Source: ZC4RG29 sp036381475
GTDB taxonomy: Bacteria > Bacteroidota > Bacteroidia > Cytophagales > Cyclobacteriaceae
Assembly: GCA_036381475.1 (NCBI GenBank)
Contig: DASVCT010000253.1
Coordinates: 1 to 10,233 of the forward strand
Direction: 5' to 3'
DNA: 10,233 nucleotides
Position numbers and translations under genes: made by a program. The notes beneath the pieces are model-generated. The model did no database searches, had not been told where the DNA came from, and saw only the letters and a list, made by a program, of their open reading frames with translations. Below, one piece after another: positions 1 through 6,430 of the stretch (position 1 is the stretch's first letter; every line of letters begins with the position of its first letter).

Positions 1-1
1 T

Positions 2-1390
2 GACCTTCCCGTAAAGGCTGATAGTAACGGCATATACTACATTAACGGAAAGAAGCGTATTGCGATAATCCAGACCAATACCGATTTTGGTACAGCTGCG
101 TTCATCATAGATGACACAAAGGTTGAGGATCGTACCGCACATGTCTTCATGGTGACCTCCGGTTTCAAGCCATTCAAACTCGATGGGATAACTTCGCTTA
201 GGGAAGGACAAGAGAAAATTGATGTTCCCTTGCCGGGTCCGTGTATTGTCGCCGTCACCGATTCAACGGTACGACGATACATCCGGTTCGGCCCGAATCA
301 GAATGATGGATATCCTCAGACAGACATCTTCATTGCCGACAGGAACGGAAATGTCGACATGAAAGCACCCATCGTTTGGGATTTCGATCAGATCACGGAT
401 ATCACCGCCCTTCCCATGGACGAGACGACGCTGACCATTAAGGGAGGGCGGTTTATAACGATAGCCAATCAGGCTGAATCGAAATACACGTATTACGCCA
501 GAGGGATCGCGATCCGACGTTCGAATGTGCTTGTAGAAGGACTCGAACATCGCGTTACGGGAGAGGGCGATCATGGCGCACCTTACGGTGGGTTTATCAG
601 CATCGGCGACTGTGCCAACGTGACAGTAAGGAACTGCACACTTACGGGTCACAAAACATATCGGACCATTGGTTCGGCCGGGGTCGATGTGTCGATGGGT
701 ACGTATGACATCAATGTGAACAGGTCGCTGAATGTATCGTTCGTGAACTGCCGCCAGACGAACGACATCAAAGACAACACATACTGGGGAATCCTGGGAT
801 CCAATTACTCCAAGAATCTTCTTTACGACAGTTGCATCTTCTCGCGGTTCGATGCCCACATGGGCGTCGCCAACGCCACGATCCGAAATTCCACCCTCGG
901 ACACCAGGGAATAAATGCTATCGGTACGGGCGTCCTTACCGTGGAAAATACAACCGTATATGGAAGGAACCTTGTCAACCTGCGCTCCGACTATGGCAGT
1001 ACGTGGCGTGGAGAACTTTTGATAAGGAATTGCACCTTTGTACCCTCGGGCGGAAGGCCGGTCAGTGCCAGCCTGATCGGAGGATCCAACTCCGGCCAAC
1101 ATGATTTTGGGTACACGTGTTACATGCCCGAGCGGATCACCATCGAAAATCTGGTCATCGACGATTCCAACCATCCGGAGGAATATAATGGTCCCGCCAT
1201 TTTTGCAAATTTCAATCCTAAAATGACGGACAATTCCTATCAGGAGCAGTTTCCGTACGTGAGGACCCGGGAGGTCGTTCTCAGGAAAGTCACCGTTGCC
1301 AGTGGAAAGCCCCTCAGGTTGAGCGACAATATGTTTATGTTCAACGATGTGAAGTTGACCACTGATCCCTCCGCTTTGCAGGAACGATAA
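2..1390 (+). CDS. Right-handed parallel beta-helix protein, 5' end outside the window
   Basis: The reading frame is open from the first bases of the window to a TAA at 1388-1390. The ATG at 149 is therefore internal and 462 residues of a longer protein are visible. From about residue 115 the chain shows short rungs ending in I/V-x-N-C/T (for example VTVRNCTLTG, VSFVNCRQTN, ATIRNSTLGH, LTVENTTVYG, LLIRNCTFVP). This is the spacing and Asn ladder of pectate-lyase-like right-handed beta-helices. The part before it resembles the N-terminal region of such secreted proteins. No catalytic set of a named polysaccharide lyase or GH28 enzyme is recognisable, so the substrate is unknown; a surface glycan-binding or glycan-cleaving role is inference. 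A signal peptide would lie outside the window. It is followed by about 100 non-coding bases, so it may belong to a separate transcript from the next gene. The fold assignment is firm, the function is not. Confidence 0.8.
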   Translation, partial: DLPVKADSNGIYYINGKKRIAIIQTNTDFGTAAFIIDDTKVEDRTAHVFMVTSGFKPFKLDGITSLREGQEKIDVPLPGPCIVAVTDSTVRRYIRFGPNQNDGYPQTDIFIADRNGNVDMKAPIVWDFDQITDITALPMDETTLTIKGGRFITIANQAESKYTYYARGIAIRRSNVLVEGLEHRVTGEGDHGAPYGGFISIGDCANVTVRNCTLTGHKTYRTIGSAGVDVSMGTYDINVNRSLNVSFVNCRQTNDIKDNTYWGILGSNYSKNLLYDSCIFSRFDAHMGVANATIRNSTLGHQGINAIGTGVLTVENTTVYGRNLVNLRSDYGSTWRGELLIRNCTFVPSGGRPVSASLIGGSNSGQHDFGYTCYMPERITIENLVIDDSNHPEEYNGPAIFANFNPKMTDNSYQEQFPYVRTREVVLRKVTVASGKPLRLSDNMFMFNDVKLTTDPSALQER

Positions 1391-1492
1391 TCTCTGATTC
1401 TCCCTTACCCGGAATTTTTGTACTTTCATTGCTGGCGTCTATGTGCCTCTATAGGCCAACTATCCTGGCATATCCATCGGGCGACTGCTTTT

Positions 1493-2572
1493 ATGATCCA
1501 ATCAAAGAGCAACGGTTTCTTAGTGCTGGCCGACATCACGGGATTTACGCCATTCGTTGCCACTACGGAGTTGGAGCATTCGCAGGAGATATTGCAGGAC
1601 TTGTTAAAAGATATAATCAGCTTTTTGACCCCAACGTTTAAGTTGGTGGAAGTTGAAGGTGACGCCGTGTTTGTCTACGCCGACAAACTTCCCGGCAGAG
1701 CCACAATCTTTGAAGTCATTGAGTCCGCTTACTTCAAGTTCAGAGACAAAAAGGCATCTTTTGCCAGGGCTCGAACGTGCAACTGCAAGGCATGCGAGAC
1801 GTTCTGGACATTGGACCTTAAGTTTGTTGTGCACTATGGGGATTATATCATGACTAATGCCGCCGGAAGAAATAAGCCGCTCGGCTCGTCCGTCAACATC
1901 GCGCATCGGCTGCTGAAGAATCACGTCAGGGAAGCAACAGGATGGACGGCATACGCACTTTTCACGAAAGATTGTTTGACGGCAATACAAACATACCCGG
2001 ACACGTATCACGAGCAGGTCGAAGAATACGAGCATCTTGGCAAAATTGAGACTTTCAGTGTCAACCTTGACGAGCAGTACAACCGTTCTCTGTCCGAAAG
2101 AACGGCATTTCTTGGAGCCGAAGATGCTGATGTGGTCGTTTACAAGGATTATCCCTTTTCCGCGCCATTGTTGTGGGAATGGTCGAATGATCCGAAGAAA
2201 AGAACCTTGTGGTTCGCCGGCTCCGATTGGCAGGAACGATCACGGCCAAGTGTAGGAACCCGGAGAGGGGCCAGCAATCACTGTGTGAATAGCAAAGTGA
2301 TTGAGAAGGTCCTTGATTACAGGCCGTTTGAATATTATACGTCCTCCATGGAAAGAGGACCACTTTCTTTTACGCTGACGGTCAAATTCGACGAGATCGA
2401 TTCGGGGACAAGACTATACTGGCACGTAAAGATGAATGGAAATTTACCGAAGTTCATGCGACGAATGATGTCCAGGCTGATTGTGATGAACGTAATGAGG
2501 ATTCATGATAGCTTCGAACGACTCCTCCGTCTGCTCCTGGAAGAGCAAATGCAACCTGCCGAGAGCATCTGA
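1493..2572 (+). CDS. DUF2652 nucleotidyl-cyclase-like domain fused to SRPBCC domain
   Basis: The protein has 359 residues with no signal peptide, so it is probably cytoplasmic. I chose ATG 1493 because the DUF2652 family begins just before NGFLVLADITGFTPF; a TTG at 1418 in frame would add 25 unconvincing residues. Residues 7-190 resemble class III nucleotidyl cyclases. Metal-binding Asp candidates are D14 (LADITGF) and D57 (EVEGDAVF), and the transition-state Asn/Arg pair fits N135 and R139 (VNIAHR). At the two base-specifying positions I read E53 and K128. An insertion carries C96-x-C98-x2-C101. Residues about 212-355 look like an SRPBCC (START/polyketide-cyclase-like) hydrophobic-ligand domain, with KDYPFSAPLLWEW and an HCV motif typical of that fold. 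No cyclase activity is known to me for DUF2652 proteins. It lies 10 nt before the next gene, so co-transcription is likely. The role in this sugar locus is unknown; signalling or ligand sensing is inference. Confidence 0.85.
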   Translation: MIQSKSNGFLVLADITGFTPFVATTELEHSQEILQDLLKDIISFLTPTFKLVEVEGDAVFVYADKLPGRATIFEVIESAYFKFRDKKASFARARTCNCKACETFWTLDLKFVVHYGDYIMTNAAGRNKPLGSSVNIAHRLLKNHVREATGWTAYALFTKDCLTAIQTYPDTYHEQVEEYEHLGKIETFSVNLDEQYNRSLSERTAFLGAEDADVVVYKDYPFSAPLLWEWSNDPKKRTLWFAGSDWQERSRPSVGTRRGASNHCVNSKVIEKVLDYRPFEYYTSSMERGPLSFTLTVKFDEIDSGTRLYWHVKMNGNLPKFMRRMMSRLIVMNVMRIHDSFERLLRLLLEEQMQPAESI

Positions 2573-2582
2573 AGATATTACA

Positions 2583-3737
2583 ATGAAAAAACCAACCAAC
2601 GACAAGCCTAATTCCAGGAGGGCATTTGCGCGCAAGATCGCAGTCGGCATTGTTGGCGCTGGATTGACTACGTCAATGCCTTCTCAAGCCGCAACGCCTG
2701 CTCCTTTGAAGCCCAGGAAAAATCCGTCGTTACACGCAGGAGCGGATTACCACGTCGTGGTTGCCGATCCCTCCATGGACTGGAATGAAAAACAGCGGTA
2801 CTGGGCAACAAAGAAAAATTTTGAATATCACGAACGTTGTGGCGTGCGCCACTTCACCAACATCATGAGCGGCGCGTGGAATGCCGATGAAATGAAGCGA
2901 TGGAAAGATGAATGTGATAAGTACGGTAAAACTTGGGAGGCGATCCGGATGGATTCTTCCTACATATTCGCGAAAACGCGTTCCGAACAGGAAAAGAAAT
3001 TGGCTGAAGTAGCGGACAACATCCGAAAGGCATCTGCTGTCGGTGTAAAAGTAGTCACCATGCACTGGACGTTGATCCCTATTCGCCGGAATGGGCATAC
3101 GGAGGGTCGCGGTGGATCGAGCTACCATTCATTCAAACTCGAAGGCAACTGGCGCGATCTTCCGGTTGAAAAACATGGAGTCGTGACGTACGATGAATAT
3201 TGGGAGCGCATCACCTACTTCCTGAAAAGTATCAGTCCCGTTTGCGCACAGCATGATGTGAGGCTTGCCGTCCATCCTTACGATCCTCCCGGGCTCCCGC
3301 CTGGCTACCAGGGAGTGGACACCTGGAACTGTGCACCAAATACTGTCTTTGACTCTTTGAAAAAGTACGAATCGATTGTCGACAGTCCTTACAACGGATT
3401 TCAACTCTGCCTGGGTACCGTAATGGAGGGACTTAAAAGCCCACGGACAGAGTTGCTTCCTATCGCAAAGTACTTTGCGGAGAAGGGAAAGATCTATCAG
3501 ATCCACATGCGAAACATCAGAGGCGGCCTCGGCAATTTCGAGGAGGTTTATATCGATGAGGGAGAAGCGAATTTCATCGAAGTAATCCGCATCCTCCGTG
3601 ACGCCGGTTATTCGTGGTCCATTTGTCCCGACCATTGTCCCACGCACCCGGATGACCCTGGCGGATTGCAGGCGTTTGCCCAGGCTTATGGTTATATTAA
3701 AGGATTGATAGACGCGGCAAACGCCGAGGCAACGTAA
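2583..3737 (+). CDS. Tat-exported TIM-barrel enzyme, mannonate dehydratase (UxuA)-like
   Basis: The protein has 384 residues. The start at ATG 2583 gives a clean N-terminus: a twin-arginine motif (SRRAFARK, residues 11-18), a hydrophobic stretch (IAVGIVGAGL) and a possible cleavage site after SQA (residue 36). The remainder is a xylose-isomerase/UxuA-type TIM barrel. The four metal ligands known for mannonate dehydratase (His, Cys, His, Asp) have clear counterparts in H231 (LAVHPYDPP), C276 (LCLGTVMEG), H308 (QIHMRNIRG) and D350 (CPDHCP). UxuA converts D-mannonate to 2-keto-3-deoxy-D-gluconate using Mn or Fe. The lid region around residues 155-200 (HWTLIPIRRNGHTEG) is diverged from the UxuA motif, so a related sugar-acid dehydratase or isomerase is possible. 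Standard UxuA is cytoplasmic and lacks a signal; export as a folded metalloprotein is the odd point here. The stop is one base before the azurin gene, which indicates tight coupling. Confidence 0.72.
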   Translation: MKKPTNDKPNSRRAFARKIAVGIVGAGLTTSMPSQAATPAPLKPRKNPSLHAGADYHVVVADPSMDWNEKQRYWATKKNFEYHERCGVRHFTNIMSGAWNADEMKRWKDECDKYGKTWEAIRMDSSYIFAKTRSEQEKKLAEVADNIRKASAVGVKVVTMHWTLIPIRRNGHTEGRGGSSYHSFKLEGNWRDLPVEKHGVVTYDEYWERITYFLKSISPVCAQHDVRLAVHPYDPPGLPPGYQGVDTWNCAPNTVFDSLKKYESIVDSPYNGFQLCLGTVMEGLKSPRTELLPIAKYFAEKGKIYQIHMRNIRGGLGNFEEVYIDEGEANFIEVIRILRDAGYSWSICPDHCPTHPDDPGGLQAFAQAYGYIKGLIDAANAEAT

Positions 3738-3738
3738 C

Positions 3739-4833
3739 ATGAAAATTGCTCATGCGTTCCTTCTTTTCTTGACCATGATGTCCGAAGGGGCATTTGCACA
3801 GGCGGACAATCCAGGCGAAAGAGAGGTCGTGATCAAGGCTGTCGCAGGGTTGAGATACGACCGCGTTCGGTTCAGCGTGAAACCCGGGGAGCGCATCAAA
3901 TTCACGCTGGTGAACGCCGACGACATGGAGCACAATCTCTTGATCACCAAGCCTGGAACTCGACTACAGGTGGTGGATGTCGCGAACGAGCTCGGAGAAA
4001 ATGGCCCAAAGCAGGACTATATACCGGCATCTGATAACGTATTGTGGTCAATTGGCATCGTGGCGCCCGGTCATTCGGCATATGTTATTTTCAAGGCGCC
4101 TGAGAAGGAAGACGTATACCCTTATGTTTGCACGTTTCCGGGGCATGGACTCGTAATGTATGGGGCCATGTATGTTACGACAAAGGACCTTCCTCCCCTT
4201 GAAGAAGATTCAAACGTGCCTCATGCTAGTCCGCAGAATGGTGAAATGGACCACGACCATGAGGTCATAAACCTGCACCCTTATAAAACGACACCTCCAT
4301 ATTTGTACAGGATATTCATGCCCGACAGCGGACCCGCGTCTATCGCGGTGAGTTTACCAAAGCAGCTATCCTATTGCTGGGATGCCGGTTCCTGCCGGCT
4401 GCGCTATGCATGGCAGGGTAGCTTCCTCGATCCAAAGGACTACTTTGATAAAAAGGCGGAGAAGTATGCGAAAGTACTCGGCACCGTCTTCTATCGTGAC
4501 AAGACCACGTACCCCCTAAAATTTTCTGTTGACCAGGATCCGGTGGTGGACTTCAAAGGATACAGGCTGATCGATCGCTATCCGGAATTTCATTATACCA
4601 TTGATGGCAAGGATGTGTATGAACTGATCAAGCCAAAAGAGGATGGAACCGGTCTTATTCGGTCATTCAAGGTGCATGGAGCGGAACAGCCGTTGTATTT
4701 TGTGTTTGACGTCCACGACGGCGTTGAGTACACAACGTCAAAAGGAACAATCCAGGGCAACCGGATCCACCTTAGCCCTACTGATGCCAGGGAGTTTGTC
4801 ATAATCATGACCAAAAAGACGTCGGTACCATGA
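3739..4833 (+). CDS. Secreted azurin-type copper protein with extra C-terminal domain
   Basis: The protein has 364 residues with a Sec signal peptide (hydrophobic FLLFLTMM, cleavage after AFA at residue 20). Residues about 28-147 form a cupredoxin. The type 1 copper ligands are visible as H65 (DMEHNLL) and C131, H136 and M140 in CTFPGHGLVM, with the same spacing as azurin, so copper binding and one-electron transfer outside the cytoplasm are expected. A His/Asp-rich linker (about 158-182) leads to a second domain, about 183-364. It contains C213-x5-C219 in a segment SYCWDAGSCRLRYAW and an FKGYRLIDRYPEFHYTIDG segment. I do not recognise a named family for it; similar segments occur, as I recall, in cytochrome-bearing proteins of Planctomycetes and Verrucomicrobia. 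The gene begins 1 nt after the UxuA-like gene, with GAGG at 3726-3729 as a possible ribosome site. Its stop overlaps the next start (ATGA), which points to joint production with the propeller protein, a likely electron donor. Confidence 0.85.
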   Translation: MKIAHAFLLFLTMMSEGAFAQADNPGEREVVIKAVAGLRYDRVRFSVKPGERIKFTLVNADDMEHNLLITKPGTRLQVVDVANELGENGPKQDYIPASDNVLWSIGIVAPGHSAYVIFKAPEKEDVYPYVCTFPGHGLVMYGAMYVTTKDLPPLEEDSNVPHASPQNGEMDHDHEVINLHPYKTTPPYLYRIFMPDSGPASIAVSLPKQLSYCWDAGSCRLRYAWQGSFLDPKDYFDKKAEKYAKVLGTVFYRDKTTYPLKFSVDQDPVVDFKGYRLIDRYPEFHYTIDGKDVYELIKPKEDGTGLIRSFKVHGAEQPLYFVFDVHDGVEYTTSKGTIQGNRIHLSPTDAREFVIIMTKKTSVP

Positions 4834-6344
4834 GACCGCGGTTCATGTTAATGGTGCTGACCTTTCTGGCGGTCGGTTGCGGAAGGAAATCAGAATATCA
4901 CGATGCAAACGTGCCGTACATTGTGGAGGACATTGAAACCCCTCAGGGCCTGTATGCTGAAACCGGTGGTCTTGCATTCTTGCCCGACGGACGGCTCGTT
5001 GCCTGTTTCCTCCGGGGAGAAGTGATGTTCTACGATCCTGAAACGAAACAATGGACGCTTTTTGCAGAAGGGTTGCACGAGCCCCTCGGCGTGCTGCCAG
5101 TGTCGGAATCAGAGGTCCTCGTAATGCAAAAGCCGGAATTGACGAGATTGAAAGACACGGACGGCGATGGCCAGGCGGATGTGTATGAAACCCTCACGGA
5201 CGACTTCGGGATGGCGGGAAATTATCACGAGTGGACGTACGGACCCGTGAAAGACCGCAGTGGTAATCTGTTCATTTCGTTCAACACGGCGTCGGAATGG
5301 GGAATTATAATGGACGAAGTGCGCGGGAAGCTCGATACAACGCTCGTTCCGTTTGAACCCAAGCAGAAGTTTGCGGCCGTCCCCTACCGAGGCTGGGTTG
5401 CCAAGGTGACACCTTCCGGCGAATTTATTCCTTACGCCTACGGATTTCGTTCACCGAGCGGGCTGCTCGTCACACCTGATAATGAATTGTTCGTTGCCGA
5501 CAACCAGGGTGATTGGGTGGGAACAAGCCCGCTATTCAAAGTAGAACAAGGTAAATTTTACGGCCACCCTGCCAGCATGATCTGGGTACCCGGATGGAAC
5601 AAAGGCGACCCATCAAAACTTCCCGCACAAGAATTGAATGCGATGCGCCATCGAGCCGTCGTCCAATTCCCATACGGTATTATGGCTGCCTCACCGACAC
5701 AACCCGTATACGACAATACCGGCGGAGCCTTCGGCCCATTCGACGGACAAATCTTTATCGGAGAAATGAACGAGGAACGTATCATACGCGTCATGCTGGA
5801 GGAAGTAGGGGGTGTATGGCAGGGAGCCTGCATACCCTTCATCGACAACCAGGGATTGCTAAAAGGCAACAACCGTCTTGCCTTCGCACCAGACGGGAGC
5901 CTGTACGTGGGCCACGTACAACATGGCTTTGCAGGTGACATAGGAATTCAGCGGATCGTTTTCACCGGAAAAGATCCCGTAGACATTTACAGTATGAACA
6001 TCACCGACGAAGGATTCGATCTTCACTTTACGCAGCCCATGGATGAGGCATCCCTGGTTGACACGGCAAACTATCATTTTCGCCATTACTATTATGAGTA
6101 TCACCTTAAGTATGGTTCAGATCAGTTCGACGTGCAGCCGGTGCAAATAAAGGCCATCAAAGCCGGCAATGATAAAAAAACAGTTTCCCTGACGCTCGAG
6201 AATTTGAAGCCGGGCTACATTTATGAGTTATCGATAGGAGCGTTGAAGTCAGAAAAAGGGGAGATGCTGGAGAACAAATTGATTTGCTATACGGTGAACA
6301 CGCTCCGTTCGGGATCGTGTGACATGCCACCGCTGGCGTATTGA
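4830..6344 (+). CDS. Lipoprotein beta-propeller, sugar dehydrogenase-like (PVC-type membrane-bound dehydrogenase family)
   Basis: The protein has 504 residues. The N-terminus is a short lipoprotein signal with a lipobox ending at C17 (TFLAVGC), so it should be membrane anchored outside the cytoplasm. Residues about 35-380 show repeated blades (GGLAFLPDGRL, GPVKDRSGNLFIS, SGLLVTPDNELFVAD, NRLAFAPDGSLYVGH) like the glucose/sorbosone dehydrogenase and 'putative membrane-bound dehydrogenase' families. D109-E120 (DTDGDGQADVYE) is a perfect EF-hand-type calcium loop, typical of the latter family. Residues about 390-490 (FDLHFTQPMDEASLVDTANY, then LENLKPGYIYELSIG) resemble a bacterial Ig-like or SbsA-type domain. 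No CxxCH heme site is present. PQQ or another cofactor cannot be confirmed by eye, so substrate and even redox activity are inferred. The ATG overlaps the azurin stop by 4 nt, which suggests a donor-acceptor pair. It is the last gene of the rightward series. Confidence 0.78.
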   Translation: MRPRFMLMVLTFLAVGCGRKSEYHDANVPYIVEDIETPQGLYAETGGLAFLPDGRLVACFLRGEVMFYDPETKQWTLFAEGLHEPLGVLPVSESEVLVMQKPELTRLKDTDGDGQADVYETLTDDFGMAGNYHEWTYGPVKDRSGNLFISFNTASEWGIIMDEVRGKLDTTLVPFEPKQKFAAVPYRGWVAKVTPSGEFIPYAYGFRSPSGLLVTPDNELFVADNQGDWVGTSPLFKVEQGKFYGHPASMIWVPGWNKGDPSKLPAQELNAMRHRAVVQFPYGIMAASPTQPVYDNTGGAFGPFDGQIFIGEMNEERIIRVMLEEVGGVWQGACIPFIDNQGLLKGNNRLAFAPDGSLYVGHVQHGFAGDIGIQRIVFTGKDPVDIYSMNITDEGFDLHFTQPMDEASLVDTANYHFRHYYYEYHLKYGSDQFDVQPVQIKAIKAGNDKKTVSLTLENLKPGYIYELSIGALKSEKGEMLENKLICYTVNTLRSGSCDMPPLAY

Positions 6345-6375
6345 TTGGTTACACACTTGTATTGGTCGACTTACA

Positions 6376-6401
6376 TGGAGACGCACGGCCGTACGTCTCT
6401 A
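6376..6401. repeat. REP-like palindrome between convergent genes
   Basis: This 26-base inverted repeat has arms of 13 bases with one mismatch and one G-T pair, centred on CGGCCG and flanked by GAGACG and CGTCTC. It lies in the 86-base gap between the propeller lipoprotein and the convergent glycoside-hydrolase-like gene. The bases after the right arm (TACAAAATATT) match the outer part of short repeats with GTAGAGACG...CGTCTCTAC ends that I recall from many Bacteroidota and cyanobacterial intergenic regions. Neither strand has a T-run after the hairpin, so it is not a classical intrinsic terminator, though it could protect or end both converging transcripts. No other copy is visible in this window, so its repeat status is from memory. 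Confidence 0.55.
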
Positions 6402-6430
6402 CAAAATATTCCCCGCCGATCAATTTCGGT

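Noticed and set aside
1421..1428. TACTTTCA as a Bacteroidota -7 promoter element before the DUF2652 gene
   Set aside because: It matches TAnnTTTG only partly and no TTG is found at the expected -33 distance; too weak to list as a promoter.
263..1429. Long open frame of 388 codons on the minus strand opposite the beta-helix gene
   Set aside because: The plus-strand frame is open from the window edge and shows clear beta-helix rungs; the minus translation has no domain-like pattern and is a shadow.
1418..1492. TTG start extending the DUF2652 protein by 25 residues
   Set aside because: The added residues are Cys/His/Trp-rich and unlike the family N-terminus; ATG 1493 sits directly before the conserved domain.
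2505..2582. Upstream ATG extending the UxuA-like protein by 26 residues
   Set aside because: It would overlap the previous gene and push the Tat motif away from the N-terminus; ATG 2583 gives a normal Tat signal.
3129..3740. 203-codon minus-strand frame
   Set aside because: It lies entirely opposite the UxuA-like gene, whose metal-ligand motifs are unmistakable; no recognisable protein features.
4830..6344. Heme-containing dehydrogenase
   Set aside because: The five cysteines (17, 59, 334, 486, 497) are isolated and no CxxCH motif exists.
6376..6410. Intrinsic terminator
   Set aside because: The hairpin is strong but neither strand has a following T-run, so it is listed as a palindromic repeat instead.
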